NCBI GenBank assembly: GCA_013204105.1
Contig: JABMOM010000042.1
Span: forward strand, 1-33,353
Origin: Flavobacteriales bacterium
GTDB taxonomy: Bacteria; Bacteroidota; Bacteroidia; Flavobacteriales_G; Salibacteraceae
Length of the DNA: 33,353 nucleotides
Reading direction: 5' to 3'
The first letter of the stretch is position 1. Each line of letters begins with the position of its first letter. A program made the position numbers and the translations under genes. This document shows positions 19,063-28,680 of the stretch, piece by piece. The notes beneath the pieces were generated by a model, which was not told where the DNA came from, did not search any database, and was given only the letters and a program-made list of their open reading frames with translations.

Positions 19063-19908
19063 ATGTCTCAAGAAGTTAAAGGATTCAGACCAGGAAGCGC
19101 CAGCTGGAAAAAGTTTATGGCTAAGCTTTATGGAATTGGTGCTGCAGTAGTAATTATCGGTGCCTTGTTTAAAATTATGCACTGGCCATTTTCTGGACCA
19201 CTATTGGTAGTTGGTCTTAGTACTGAGGCTGTGATTTTCTTCTTTTCGGCGTTTGAACCGCTTCACGACGAGCCAAAGTGGGAATTGGTATACCCAGAAC
19301 TCGCAGCGCATGTGGAGGATGAAGAGCACGAAGAGATCGCTGAAACATCATCTGATGATGGAAAGGAAGAGCTTCCGATTACAGAGCAACTGGACAACAT
19401 GCTTGAAGAAGCGAAAATTGGCCCAGAACTTATTGAAAGCCTAGGTACTGGTCTTCGATCACTCTCAGATAACGCGGGTAGATTGAGCAATATTTCTGAT
19501 GCATCTGTTGCAACAAATCAGTATGTGGACAGCGTTCGAAACGCTGCAACAAGCGTTGATCAATTGACTCAGAACTACGCTAAGGCTTCTGAAAGCCTTG
19601 CGAGCATCAGCATGACATCTGACGATGGCAACAGCTATGCAGACAGCTTGCGGAGCGTTTCTGCTAAGCTTCAAGAATTGAATCAAGTGTATGACCTTCA
19701 ACTACAAGGGAGCAAGGAGCAAATGGAGACGAACAAGCAGTTCTATGCTGGTATCTCTGAAATGATGGGCAACCTTCAGGCTTCAGTGGAAGACACCAAG
19801 AGCTATAAAGAGAACATTGCTGAGCTTTCGAGCAATCTGTCCGCACTCAACAGAGTGTATGGCAATATGCTAGCAGCTATGAACATGGGTGGTGGTAATA
19901 AGGGTTGA
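19063..19908 (+). CDS. gldL: T9SS/gliding motor protein GldL
   Basis: A 281-residue inner-membrane protein with two transmembrane helices (~21-40 and ~46-64) linked by KIMHWPFSG. The conserved membrane glutamate in LSTEAVIFF (E55) is the residue class thought to couple proton flow to GldM rotation. The long cytoplasmic tail (residues ~66-281) is acidic and then strongly coiled-coil/heptad-like. Family knowledge: GldL and GldM form a 5:2 proton-driven motor that powers T9SS and gliding. It lies 58 bp after gldK and 34 bp before gldM. The tail is longer than in the short GldL form of Flavobacterium johnsoniae (length recalled, not measured). Confidence 0.95.
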   Translation: MSQEVKGFRPGSASWKKFMAKLYGIGAAVVIIGALFKIMHWPFSGPLLVVGLSTEAVIFFFSAFEPLHDEPKWELVYPELAAHVEDEEHEEIAETSSDDGKEELPITEQLDNMLEEAKIGPELIESLGTGLRSLSDNAGRLSNISDASVATNQYVDSVRNAATSVDQLTQNYAKASESLASISMTSDDGNSYADSLRSVSAKLQELNQVYDLQLQGSKEQMETNKQFYAGISEMMGNLQASVEDTKSYKENIAELSSNLSALNRVYGNMLAAMNMGGGNKG

Positions 19909-19942
19909 TAGTTTCATATAACACCAGAAAAGAATAGAATAA

Positions 19943-21586
19943 ATGTCAGGAGGTAAAGAAACCCCGAGGCAGAAGATGATTGGTATGATGTACTTAGTAC
20001 TTACCGCTCTTCTTGCCATGAACGTATCGAAAGACATCCTTGATGCATTCGTAATCATCAATGAAGGACTTGAAGTGACCAATGCAAACTTCATGGCCAA
20101 GAATGAGTTTACGTACAGTCAGTTCGAAAAAGCCAAGGCGAACGACCCAGCGAAAGTTGCTGAGTACTACAACAAGGCAATGCGAGCTAAAGGATTGACG
20201 GAAGAAGTCTACCTACACATTGAAGAACTGAAGAAGTATTTGATCGCGACAACCAGTGGAAAGAATTCCATTGAAGAGGTTGAGGCAGATTCGCTCTTTA
20301 AGCTGAAGAATGTGGATTCAAAGGACAACTACGATATTCCAACACTGCATTTGATAGGGGGTGACCCTGCAAATCCAAAAGATGGTGAGTGGTCTGCGCA
20401 AGAGTTAAAGACGAAGATTGATAACTTCAAGCAGGAGCTGTTGTATTTGTTCGAAGATGATGTGGAGCGCGATGCACTGGCTCTAGGATTGATGACGGAT
20501 GGTGAGTACAGGGATGCAAGCGGTGTCAAGGAGAGTTGGATTTCAGCAAACTTTTATCACTTACCCTTGGCGGCTGTTGTGACCAATTTGTCTAAGATTC
20601 AAGCCGATATAAGAAATGCCGAAGCGGATATCATTAAGGCGCTTTATCGCAATATCAGCGCGGATGACTTTAAGTTTGACACGCTTGCGGCCAAGGTGAT
20701 TCCACGATCTACCTATGTGATTCAGGGTGATAGCTTCATCGCAGACGTTATTGTTGCGGCATTCAGTACAACACAGCCACCACGTATGCGGCTGGCTACT
20801 GAATTTAATGATAGCAACGATATGCCAATCTACGATGATTTTGAGCAGCTTGATAGCAGCAATATATACATGGTTGGAGGAGCAGCACGCTATGCATTAC
20901 AAGCGAATACGACGGGTATTCAAGAATGGGGCGGAGTCATCCAGATCAAAGGTCCTGATGGAACGTACCGCTCTTTTCAAATCCCTAAGCAAACCTATAC
21001 GGTGGCCAAGCCTGCGTTGGTTGTTTCACCAACCAAAATGAACGTTTTCTACCGAGGTTTGGATAATCCTGTGGAGGTATCCGTTCCTGGTGTGCCTACT
21101 GAGAAACTGGAGATTAGTATTTCTAATGCCAGCAAGTCAGGAAGCAACGGAATATTTATGGTTAAACCTGGAAACGGAACAACGTGTAATATATCCGTGA
21201 GCGCCGAATTGAATGGAAAGAAGCAAAGTTTTGGCACGAAGGAATTTCGGGTAAAGAACGTACCGGATCCGAAACCATTTTTTGGTGGAAAGACGGGCTC
21301 GGATGCGATTCCGAGACGTGACCTTTTGGCGGCAGGTGGTATCATCGCTGAAATGGAGAATTTTGAATTTGACCTTCGATTCCAAGTACAGAGTTACGTT
21401 GTATCTGCTACAATCCGCGGCAACGTTGTTGAAGCCAATTGTGGTGGACCGGGTTTGTCTTCTGATGCAAAGAAGATTCGTGCGGAATTGAAATCGGGTC
21501 AGAAAATCTATTTTGAGAAGATCAAGGTAAAAGGTCCTGACGGCTCAGTACGAGACCTGGGAACGCTTTCGCTGAAGATCATCTAA
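19943..21586 (+). CDS. gldM: T9SS/gliding motor protein GldM
   Basis: A 547-residue protein with one transmembrane helix near the N-terminus (KMIGMMYLVLTALLAMNVS, residues ~11-29) and a large periplasmic part. The start MSGGKETPRQKM and the following DILDAFVIINEGLE segment are family hallmarks. Known structures show four periplasmic domains (D1-D4) that span the periplasm and contact the GldK/GldN ring; the length is compatible with all four. The C-terminal stretch (PRRDLLAAGGIIAEMENFEFDLRF...VRDLGTLSLKII) fits D4. Spacing is 34 bp from gldL and 22 bp to gldN, so it is co-transcribed. Confidence 0.96.
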   Translation: MSGGKETPRQKMIGMMYLVLTALLAMNVSKDILDAFVIINEGLEVTNANFMAKNEFTYSQFEKAKANDPAKVAEYYNKAMRAKGLTEEVYLHIEELKKYLIATTSGKNSIEEVEADSLFKLKNVDSKDNYDIPTLHLIGGDPANPKDGEWSAQELKTKIDNFKQELLYLFEDDVERDALALGLMTDGEYRDASGVKESWISANFYHLPLAAVVTNLSKIQADIRNAEADIIKALYRNISADDFKFDTLAAKVIPRSTYVIQGDSFIADVIVAAFSTTQPPRMRLATEFNDSNDMPIYDDFEQLDSSNIYMVGGAARYALQANTTGIQEWGGVIQIKGPDGTYRSFQIPKQTYTVAKPALVVSPTKMNVFYRGLDNPVEVSVPGVPTEKLEISISNASKSGSNGIFMVKPGNGTTCNISVSAELNGKKQSFGTKEFRVKNVPDPKPFFGGKTGSDAIPRRDLLAAGGIIAEMENFEFDLRFQVQSYVVSATIRGNVVEANCGGPGLSSDAKKIRAELKSGQKIYFEKIKVKGPDGSVRDLGTLSLKII

Positions 21587-21608
21587 TACTGAATTTAACT
21601 CATTTGTC

Positions 21609-22463
21609 ATGAAACGATTGATCGTATCCCTACTGACAGTAGCAAGCTTAGCAGCAATTCCTGCTGAAAGCCTTGCTCAGGATGTTTTGGATGGTATTTA
21701 CCGCCCTGAACACACCCTGGAACGTCGTGTGATTCCATACGCTCCCCTTCGAGAAGCCGATGTAATGTGGCTTCAAAGAGTATGGAGAAGGGTGGACCTT
21801 AGGGAGAAGATCAATCATCCGATGTACTATCCGGAAAAGGCAGCACAAGGCCGAAAGTCACTTTTTGATGTCATCAAAGATGCCATCATGAATGATGGAA
21901 CCCTCACTGCGTATTATCCTGGAGCATTGGGAGACAATGATATGTTCACCGAGCGAATGACCACCGACGAAGTGCGTGACCTACTCTTTAAAAAGGATAC
22001 GGTTTTCACACAGGATCTCAACACCGGTGAAATGGTTCAGAAAGTGGTTCCTATGGAGGTGAAATCAAACGAAATCAAATGGTATGAGATCAAGGAAGAA
22101 TGGTTTTTTGATCGTCAGCGTTCTGTAATGGACGTTCGGATCATAGGCATCTGTCCTATGAAGGCGAAGATTGATGGCCTTACGGGTGAGTACCGTGGTC
22201 TCCAACGCCTTTTCTGGATCTATTACCCTGAAGCACGTTATGTCTTCGTCAAGTCTGAGGTGTTCAACCGAGGAAATGACGTTGAGCGCAGAACGTATGA
22301 GGATGTATTCTGGAAGCGTCAATTCGGTAGCTACATCGTGAAATCAAGTAATGTGTACGATCGACAGATTGTCGAATACAAGACGGGATTGGAAGCGTTG
22401 TTAGAAGCTGAAAAGATCAAAGGTCAGATCACCAACATGGAACATGACTTGTGGAGCTATTAA
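21609..22463 (+). CDS. gldN: T9SS/gliding ring protein GldN (PorN)
   Basis: A 284-residue periplasmic protein with a cleavable signal (hydrophobic ~4-18, ending SLAQ at ~24). Family signatures are DVMWLQRVWRRVDLREKINHPMYYP, GRKSLFDVIKDA, the WFFDRQRSVMDVRIIGICPM segment and GEYRGLQRLFWIYYPEAR. GldN pairs with GldK to build the periplasmic ring of the T9SS. It ends the gldKLMN transcription unit: an intrinsic terminator starts about 30 bp after the stop. A paralogue (22560-23420) follows on the other side of that terminator. Confidence 0.96.
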   Translation: MKRLIVSLLTVASLAAIPAESLAQDVLDGIYRPEHTLERRVIPYAPLREADVMWLQRVWRRVDLREKINHPMYYPEKAAQGRKSLFDVIKDAIMNDGTLTAYYPGALGDNDMFTERMTTDEVRDLLFKKDTVFTQDLNTGEMVQKVVPMEVKSNEIKWYEIKEEWFFDRQRSVMDVRIIGICPMKAKIDGLTGEYRGLQRLFWIYYPEARYVFVKSEVFNRGNDVERRTYEDVFWKRQFGSYIVKSSNVYDRQIVEYKTGLEALLEAEKIKGQITNMEHDLWSY

Positions 22464-22492
22464 GCTTCTGTTTATTGATAGTTAAAAGAAGA

Positions 22493-22520
22493 AGGGGAGG
22501 CGAGAGCCTCCCTTTTTTTT
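22493..22520 (+). terminator. Intrinsic terminator after gldN
   Basis: A seven-pair stem GGGAGGC / GCCTCCC (22495-22512) closes a GAGA loop and is followed by eight Ts (22513-22520). This is a strong terminator on the plus strand and separates gldN from the second gldN-like gene. Confidence 0.9.
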
Positions 22521-22559
22521 GTGCTAATACTACTTCTGTCTGACGGGCGTTCAAGGTGC

Positions 22560-23420
22560 ATGACTTTTGTTATCCGCTCGAAGCAAGCACCCCAAATCTT
22601 GTTGTCGCTCGGATTGGTTGTAGGATTAGCGTACCAAGCTAATGCCCAATTAGAGCCCTCCCCAAATAATCCTTTGGATGGTCGTCCAGCGCCTAGACAA
22701 AGTGTTCGGCCGAACGACATGCTTTGGATGCGGACCATATGGCGCAGGGTTGATTTGAGGCAGAAGATGAATCAAACCATGTATTTCCCAGAAGATCCAT
22801 CCCAGGGGCGTAAATCCTTGTACCAATTCATGTTAGATGGATTACTTCAAGAACAAATGTTTACGGCTTATTCAGTAGGTCCGCTCGGCTTAGATGATAT
22901 GTTCTCTACTCCTCTGGACAAGACTGGAGTGCTGGACATTGTCCGTAAGCTGGACACAGTGCTTTCCATCGACCCCATTACACTTGAGGAAGGGTACGTT
23001 TCGGTTACAAGTTGGATTGATTCAGAGGACATCATCGCCTTTGATATCAAAGAACGCTGGTACATAGACGCTCAACACGCCACCATGAAGGTTGGGATAG
23101 TAGGCATTGCCCCAGTTGCCGTGGTCATTGATCCGGAGACAGGTGAATACAGGGGAACGAAAAGATTGTTTTGGGTCAACTATGAGGAGGCTCGATACGC
23201 CATGGCCACTTGGCCAGTATTCGTGCGCTCTAATGACGTGCAATACATCTCCTACGATGATTTTTTTACCCAACGAAGGTTTGACGGTACCATCACCAAG
23301 GTGTCGAATGTGTACGACCGGGCTTTTGTGGAATACTTAGAACCTGAAGACGCCCTCTATCAAGCACGCCAGGAGCATGAAAAGATCAGGGAGCTAGAGT
23401 TGGATATGTGGAACTTCTAA
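22560..23420 (+). CDS. gldO: Second GldN-family protein (GldO-like paralogue)
   Basis: A 286-residue protein colinear with GldN over its length: DMLWMRTIWRRVDLRQKMNQTMYFP, GRKSLYQFMLDG, RWYIDAQHATMKVGIVGIAPV, GEYRGTKRLFWVNYEEAR. I start at ATG 22560, not at the GTG at 22521, because the latter abuts the T tract of the gldN terminator. This start gives a signal peptide with a hydrophobic core (~13-26) ending NAQ. In Flavobacterium johnsoniae gldO partly substitutes for gldN; whether this copy does so is unknown. It lies convergent to rfbB with 4 bp between stops and no terminator between them. The symbol is by position and similarity only. Confidence 0.85.
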   Translation: MTFVIRSKQAPQILLSLGLVVGLAYQANAQLEPSPNNPLDGRPAPRQSVRPNDMLWMRTIWRRVDLRQKMNQTMYFPEDPSQGRKSLYQFMLDGLLQEQMFTAYSVGPLGLDDMFSTPLDKTGVLDIVRKLDTVLSIDPITLEEGYVSVTSWIDSEDIIAFDIKERWYIDAQHATMKVGIVGIAPVAVVIDPETGEYRGTKRLFWVNYEEARYAMATWPVFVRSNDVQYISYDDFFTQRRFDGTITKVSNVYDRAFVEYLEPEDALYQARQEHEKIRELELDMWNF

Positions 23421-23424
23421 CGGT

Positions 23425-24486
23425 TCAGCGATGGGTGTACTGCTGCTCATAGTACGCTTGATACGCTCCCGTGCGCACGCGCTCGATCCATTCTGGATTT
23501 GATAAGTACCAGTCGATCGTCTTGGCCAAGCCTTCTTCAAAGGTCATGGACGGTGACCAGCCTAGGGCATCCTTGATTTTGGCGCAATCGATGGCATACC
23601 TGAAGTCATGACCCGCGCGGTCCTTGACATACGTGATGAGCGCATTGCTCTCACCTGCAGATCGACCAAGTTTTTGATCCATTTGGGTGCAAAGGACCTT
23701 GATCAATGCGATGTTGCTCCACTCGTTTTCTCCACCGATGTTGTAGGTCTCACCCATCTTCCCTTCATGGAAAATGAGATCGATGGCTTCGGCGTGGTCC
23801 TCAACGTACAACCAGTCGCGCACATTTTCACCTTTTCCGTAAACGGGGAGGGGCTTCTTCTCTACAATGTTGCTAATGAATAGCGGAATCAACTTCTCTG
23901 GAAATTGGTGGGGGCCGTAGTTATTGCTGCAATTCGAAATAACAACCGGAAGGCCATAGGTATGACCAAATGCCCTGACCAAGTGGTCCGAACTTGCCTT
24001 GGAGGCAGAATAGGGGCTTTTGGGGTCGTAGGAGGTCTCTTCTGTAAAGAATCCTTCATCACCCAGCGATCCATACACCTCGTCGGTTGAGACATGGTAG
24101 AATCGTTTTCCTTCAAGGTTTTCGCCCCAAGCCATTCGTGCACATTGAAGCAAGTTTGCCGTGCCCACCACGTTGGTGTTGATGAAGGCCAATGGATCTA
24201 AAATGGAACGGTCGACGTGGGATTCTGCCGCTAAATGAATAATGCTGTCTGCATCGTATTGGTCAAAAACCCGTCCTACTTCCTTTGCATCGCAGATATC
24301 TACTTTCTCGAAAACGTAATTGTCCGAGGATTCGATGTCCGCGAGGTTTTCTAGGTTGCCGGCATAGGTCAGAAGATCTAGGTTGATGATCCGGTAGTGC
24401 GGGTATCGGGAAACAAGTCGGCGTACGACATGGGAGCCAATAAAGCCTGCTCCACCCGTAACAATGATGTTTCTTTCGAACACCAT
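23425..24486 (-). CDS. rfbB: dTDP-glucose 4,6-dehydratase
   Basis: A 353-residue extended short-chain dehydrogenase with the NAD-binding GGAGFIGS (11-18), the LAAESHVDRSI segment, the catalytic STDE (133-136) and Y159-x3-K163. It converts dTDP-glucose to dTDP-4-keto-6-deoxyglucose, the precursor of rhamnose and other 6-deoxysugars, in the cytosol. No rfbA, rfbC or rfbD is in the window, so the product feeds a pathway encoded elsewhere. Last gene of the minus-strand sugar operon; its ATG overlaps the preceding stop by one base (TAATG). Confidence 0.95.
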   Translation of the reverse strand: MVFERNIIVTGGAGFIGSHVVRRLVSRYPHYRIINLDLLTYAGNLENLADIESSDNYVFEKVDICDAKEVGRVFDQYDADSIIHLAAESHVDRSILDPLAFINTNVVGTANLLQCARMAWGENLEGKRFYHVSTDEVYGSLGDEGFFTEETSYDPKSPYSASKASSDHLVRAFGHTYGLPVVISNCSNNYGPHQFPEKLIPLFISNIVEKKPLPVYGKGENVRDWLYVEDHAEAIDLIFHEGKMGETYNIGGENEWSNIALIKVLCTQMDQKLGRSAGESNALITYVKDRAGHDFRYAIDCAKIKDALGWSPSMTFEEGLAKTIDWYLSNPEWIERVRTGAYQAYYEQQYTHR

Positions 24487-25787
24487 TATAGGCTCCAGTA
24501 TATCAATTCCTTGATCTTTCCTTTGAAGATGCCTTTCACGTCCACGAAGATGCCTTTGTCGTCCGTCATCATTTTGCGAAAATCGGACTCTTGCAACTTC
24601 ACGTATTCATCGTGGTTTACGGCAACGATGATGGCGTCATACGCGCCTTCTTTGATCTCCGAAAGACCAAAGCCATACTCGTGTTCCAATTCAGCACTGT
24701 CAGCATAAGGATCGGCAACTTCTACGTCTACCATAAAGGACCTGAGTTCCTTGATGACGTCAGCAACCTTCGAATTACGGATATCGCTCACGTTCTCTTT
24801 GAAAGTGGCTCCCATGACCAATACTTTAGCCCCGGCAACGTTTTTACCCTGCGCTAGGATCTTTTTTACCGTTGTCTTAGCAACGTAAAATCCCATGCTA
24901 TCATTGACGTAGCGTCCAGAATTGATGATACGCGCGTGGTATCCCAATTTTTCTGCTTTATAGGTCAAATAATAGGGGTCTACACCGATACAGTGACCAC
25001 CTACCAACCCAGGAAAGAATTTAAGGAAGTTCCACTTGGTACCCGCTGCTTCAAGGACCTCGAACGTGTTGATGCCGAGGCGGTTGAAGATGATAGATAG
25101 CTCATTCATCAACGCAATGTTTACATCGCGCTGCGTGTTCTCAATGATCTTGGCAGCTTCTGCTACCTTGATGCTGGATGCTTTGTGCACACCAGGTTCA
25201 ACGATGATCCTGTATACATCGGAGATGATGTCGAGAGACTCTTCATCACAGCCAGAAACCACCTTCAGGATCTTTGTGATGGTATGTTCCTTGTCGCCTG
25301 GGTTGATGCGCTCCGGGGAATACCCAACCTTGAAATCACTGATGAACTTCAATCCAGATTTTTCCTCGAGTACAGGCACGCAATCTTCTTCCGTACAACC
25401 AGGATATACCGTTGACTCGTACACAACGTAGTCGCCTTTTTTCAAGGAGGAACCCACCGTGTTAGATGCCCCCAGAAGGGGTCTCAGATCTGGAGTATTA
25501 TGCGCATCAATAGGAGTTGGAACTGCGACGATGAAGAAGTTTACCTCCTTCAGGTCTTCTTTGTTGGCGGTGAAGACGATGTCGCTATCTGCGAAATCAG
25601 CAGCGTCCAATTCATCGCTAGGATCCACATGTTTCTTCATCATCTCAACGCGCTCTGCGTTGATGTCAAATCCTACAACCGCTACTTTTTTCGCAAAGGC
25701 CAAGGCGATGGGCAGGCCTACATAACCGAGACCGATCACGCCGATCTTCGCTTCTTTCTTCAAAATTTGCTCGTACAAATTGCTCAT
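24486..25787 (-). CDS. UDP-N-acetylhexosamine 6-dehydrogenase (WbpA/TviB-type)
   Basis: A 433-residue nucleotide-sugar dehydrogenase with Rossmann motif GVIGLGYVGLP (16-26), the STVYPGCTEE segment and the catalytic cysteine C266 in GLVGGHCIGVDPYYL. The latter block and the YSPERINPGD segment distinguish the TviB/WbpA/WecC group from UDP-glucose dehydrogenases such as the ugd gene in the same operon. The expected reaction is the two-step oxidation of UDP-GlcNAc or UDP-GalNAc to the uronate. In this operon it would supply the substrate for the WbpE-like and WbpD-like enzymes. Which hexosamine is used cannot be read here. Confidence 0.9.
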   Translation of the reverse strand: MSNLYEQILKKEAKIGVIGLGYVGLPIALAFAKKVAVVGFDINAERVEMMKKHVDPSDELDAADFADSDIVFTANKEDLKEVNFFIVAVPTPIDAHNTPDLRPLLGASNTVGSSLKKGDYVVYESTVYPGCTEEDCVPVLEEKSGLKFISDFKVGYSPERINPGDKEHTITKILKVVSGCDEESLDIISDVYRIIVEPGVHKASSIKVAEAAKIIENTQRDVNIALMNELSIIFNRLGINTFEVLEAAGTKWNFLKFFPGLVGGHCIGVDPYYLTYKAEKLGYHARIINSGRYVNDSMGFYVAKTTVKKILAQGKNVAGAKVLVMGATFKENVSDIRNSKVADVIKELRSFMVDVEVADPYADSAELEHEYGFGLSEIKEGAYDAIIVAVNHDEYVKLQESDFRKMMTDDKGIFVDVKGIFKGKIKELIYWSL

Positions 25788-25797
25788 ATCTATTTTC

Positions 25798-26379
25798 TTA
25801 CGCTTCTATTTTGGTGACCCGTCCATTGTCGAGTCGATATTTCTGTTTGGATTCAGGACAGATGGCGATCCCTGATTCGTCAAAATGAAGACGATGACCG
25901 TGGGTGCTCATCCAACCGATTTGCTTTGCAGGATTGCCAACTACAAGGGCAAAGGACAGGACCTCCTTGGTCACCACAGCCCCTGCGCCTATAAAGGCGT
26001 ATTCTCCGATGTCATGACCGCAAACGATCGTAGCGTTGGCGCCGATCGATGCTCCTTTTTTCACCACTGTGCGTGTGTATTGACCCCGTCGGTTCACACC
26101 ACTCCTAGGGTTGACTACATTGGTAAACACCATGCTGGGACCTAGGAATACATCATCTTCACAAATCACACCCGTATACACCGAAACATTGTTTTGGATC
26201 TTTACGTTTTTTCCTAGCACAACGTTAGGGGAAATCACACAGTTTTGACCGATGTTGCACGACTCACCAATCTCGCAATCCGGCATGATGTGACTGAAGT
26301 GCCAGACCTTGGTGCCTTCGCCGATCGTGCAGCCTTCATCGATTACTGCTGTTTCATGTGCGTAGTAGGACTTGCTCAT
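25798..26379 (-). CDS. WbpD/WlbB-type sugar N-acetyltransferase (left-handed beta helix)
   Basis: A 193-residue protein made of hexapeptide repeats ([39 protein letters not shown] and following), typical of trimeric left-handed beta-helix acyltransferases. The [16 protein letters not shown] segment and [18 protein letters not shown] ending match WbpD/WlbB, which acetylates the 3-amino group of UDP-2-acetamido-3-amino-2,3-dideoxyglucuronate. The C-terminus has a single C-P-x-S segment with no second cysteine pair. The start overlaps the end of the UDP-xylose-synthase-like gene by four bases (ATGA). The symbol is left empty because the exact substrate is inferred from neighbours. Confidence 0.88.
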   Translation of the reverse strand: MSKSYYAHETAVIDEGCTIGEGTKVWHFSHIMPDCEIGESCNIGQNCVISPNVVLGKNVKIQNNVSVYTGVICEDDVFLGPSMVFTNVVNPRSGVNRRGQYTRTVVKKGASIGANATIVCGHDIGEYAFIGAGAVVTKEVLSFALVVGNPAKQIGWMSTHGHRLHFDESGIAICPESKQKYRLDNGRVTKIEA

Positions 26380-27359
26380 CTGAAGTAGGCTTCGAAATTC
26401 TTATGCTCGTTCTTGTACAGCTCATCCTTCGATAGGCCTTTGAAGTAATCGTATGTGATACTCAATCCTTCGGCTCTATGCACTTTAGGCTCCCAGTGGA
26501 GGATATCTCTTGCCTTAGTAATGTCTGGTTGTCTTTGTTCGGGGTCGCCTTCTGGCAAATCCATATGGACCACTTTCTGGGTCGTTCCCGTCAATTTGAT
26601 GATCTCTTGCGCGAAATCTCTGATGGTAATCTCGTCGGGATTGCCAATGTTCATCGGCATGGAATAGTCGCTCAATAGCAAGCGGTAAATGCCCTCAATG
26701 AGGTCGTCCACATAGCAGAATGATCGGGTTTGGCTTCCATCCCCGAAAATGGTCAGATCCTCACCACGCAGCGCTTGTCCGATGAAGGCAGGCAATACAC
26801 GACCATCATTCAGGCGCATCCGCGGACCGTAGGTGTTGAAGATTCGGACGATTCTTGTTTCAAGCTTATGAATGCGCTGATAGGCCATCGTCATCGCCTC
26901 CTGAAAACGTTTCGCTTCGTCGTAGACACCTCTCGGACCCACCGGATTCACATTTCCCCAGTATTCTTCCGTTTGAGGGTGCACTTGCGGGTTGCCGTAT
27001 ACCTCTGAGGTGGAGGCGACCAATATCCTAGAGCGCTTGGCGCGGGCCAAACCGAGCAGGTTGTGCGTTCCAAGCGAACTCACTTTCAAGGTTTGAATAG
27101 GGATTTTCAAGTAGTCGATCGGGCTCGCGGGAGAGGCGAAGTGCAGGATATAGTCCAATTCGCCCGGTACATGGACGAAGGAACTTACATCGTGGTTGTA
27201 GAAGCTGAAATGTTCGTTGGAGAAAAGGTGCTGAATGTTTTTCAGGTCTCCAGTAATCAGATTGTCCATCCCGATTACCTTGTATCCTTCCGCAATGAAT
27301 CTGTCGCAGAGATGGGATCCTAAAAATCCAGCTGCACCTGTTATCAGAACACTTTTCAT
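26376..27359 (-). CDS. UDP-glucuronate decarboxylase (UDP-xylose synthase-like)
   Basis: A 327-residue extended SDR with GAAGFLGSH (8-16), the [12 protein letters not shown] segment, the STSEVYG active-site strand, and Y146-x3-K150. The [16 protein letters not shown] and [16 protein letters not shown] blocks are characteristic of UDP-glucuronate decarboxylases of the UXS family, which make UDP-xylose from UDP-glucuronate. The ugd gene 4 bp upstream would supply UDP-glucuronate, making a consistent two-step route. Sequence alone cannot exclude the related 4-epimerase or the 4-keto-pentose-forming variants. Confidence 0.9.
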   Translation of the reverse strand: MKSVLITGAAGFLGSHLCDRFIAEGYKVIGMDNLITGDLKNIQHLFSNEHFSFYNHDVSSFVHVPGELDYILHFASPASPIDYLKIPIQTLKVSSLGTHNLLGLARAKRSRILVASTSEVYGNPQVHPQTEEYWGNVNPVGPRGVYDEAKRFQEAMTMAYQRIHKLETRIVRIFNTYGPRMRLNDGRVLPAFIGQALRGEDLTIFGDGSQTRSFCYVDDLIEGIYRLLLSDYSMPMNIGNPDEITIRDFAQEIIKLTGTTQKVVHMDLPEGDPEQRQPDITKARDILHWEPKVHRAEGLSITYDYFKGLSKDELYKNEHKNFEAYFR

Positions 27360-27363
27360 CGTC

Positions 27364-28680
27364 TTACTTATTGCTTACGGTTTCTCGGCCGATGCTCTTG
27401 TAATAGTATCCACGCTCGCGCATTTTGGCTGGAACGTAAAGGTTTCTTCCATCAAAGATGGTCTTCTCTTTTAAACGGCTGTCCAGTTCACGGAAATCCG
27501 GCGTACGGAAAACCGACCATTCGGTGCAAATGATCAAGGCATCCGCACCGTCAAGGGTGTCGTATTCGTTAGTCGCATACTGAATGCTTTCGCCAATCTT
27601 GTGTTGGACGTTGCTCATCGCTTCAGGATCGTAAGCCTTAACAGTAGCCCCGAGCTTGGTGAGCATTTCAATGATATACAATGCGGGTGCTTCACGGATG
27701 TCATCCGTGTCCGGCTTGAACGCCAGTCCCCACATCGCAAAGTGCTTTCCTTTCAGGTCTCCACCGTAATAATCTATGATGGAAGGGAGAAGCACCGTCT
27801 TTTGATTTTCGTTAACGCGCATGACAGATTCCAGGATTTCGAGGTTGTACCCATATTCCTTAGCGGTTTTGACGATGGCTTGCACATCCTTCGGGAAGCA
27901 ACTTCCTCCATAGCCGATTCCTGGGAAGAGGAAACGATTTCCTATGCGTGAATCTGAACCAATACCGATGCGAACCTTATCGACGTCAGCGCCCACTCGT
28001 TCGCAAAGGTTGGCGATTTCATTCATGAACGAAATCTTTGTGGCGAGAAAGGCATTGGCCGCATACTTAGTCATTTCTGCAGATTTCTCATCCATGAACA
28101 AGATTGGATTGCCTTGACGCACGAACGGCTTAAAAAGCTCGTCGAGCACTTGCTGGGCGCGCTCTGATTCCGTACCGATCACGACGCGATCTGGCTTCAT
28201 GAAGTCATCAACGGCAAATCCCTCCCGTAAAAATTCAGGGTTGGACACAACATCAAAATCACCGGAGTAATTGGCAGAAACAGCAGCGTGTACACGATCA
28301 GCGGTGCCAACGGGGACCGTACTCTTGTCAATGATGATGGTGTAGTCTTGGATCATTTTTCCAAGATCGTTAGCCACCTGGAGGATGAACTGCAGGTCGG
28401 CGGAACCATCTGCATCTGGAGGCGTTGGGAGCGCGAGGAATATCACATTCGCATGATCTACCGCGTCTTGCAGCACAGTGCTGAAAGAAAGGCGCTTTTG
28501 CCTGATGTTTCGTTCAAAGAGGTTGTCAAGGTGTGGTTCGTAAATGGGAATGATGCCGTTGCGCATCTTCTCCACTTTCGCTTCGTCGATGTCTACACAA
28601 ACCACATGGTTGCCCATTTCGGCCAAACAAGTGCCCGTTACAAGTCCTACGTATCCGGTTCCTACTACAGCAATATTCAT
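27364..28680 (-). CDS. ugd: UDP-glucose 6-dehydrogenase
   Basis: A 438-residue nucleotide-sugar dehydrogenase with the start [16 protein letters not shown], the [11 protein letters not shown] and NPEFLREG blocks, and the catalytic cysteine C261 in [12 protein letters not shown]. It oxidises UDP-glucose to UDP-glucuronate in the cytosol. It overlaps the WbpE-like gene by four bases (ATGA) and is followed after 4 bp by the UXS-like decarboxylase that would use its product. The second dehydrogenase of the operon belongs to a different subgroup, so the two are not duplicates. Confidence 0.95.
   Translation of the reverse strand: MNIAVVGTGYVGLVTGTCLAEMGNHVVCVDIDEAKVEKMRNGIIPIYEPHLDNLFERNIRQKRLSFSTVLQDAVDHANVIFLALPTPPDADGSADLQFILQVANDLGKMIQDYTIIIDKSTVPVGTADRVHAAVSANYSGDFDVVSNPEFLREGFAVDDFMKPDRVVIGTESERAQQVLDELFKPFVRQGNPILFMDEKSAEMTKYAANAFLATKISFMNEIANLCERVGADVDKVRIGIGSDSRIGNRFLFPGIGYGGSCFPKDVQAIVKTAKEYGYNLEILESVMRVNENQKTVLLPSIIDYYGGDLKGKHFAMWGLAFKPDTDDIREAPALYIIEMLTKLGATVKAYDPEAMSNVQHKIGESIQYATNEYDTLDGADALIICTEWSVFRTPDFRELDSRLKEKTIFDGRNLYVPAKMRERGYYYKSIGRETVSNK

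Noticed and set aside
22521-22559. GTG start for the second gldN-like protein
   Set aside because: It touches the T tract of the gldN terminator and would put charged residues before the signal peptide; ATG 22560 gives a normal signal.
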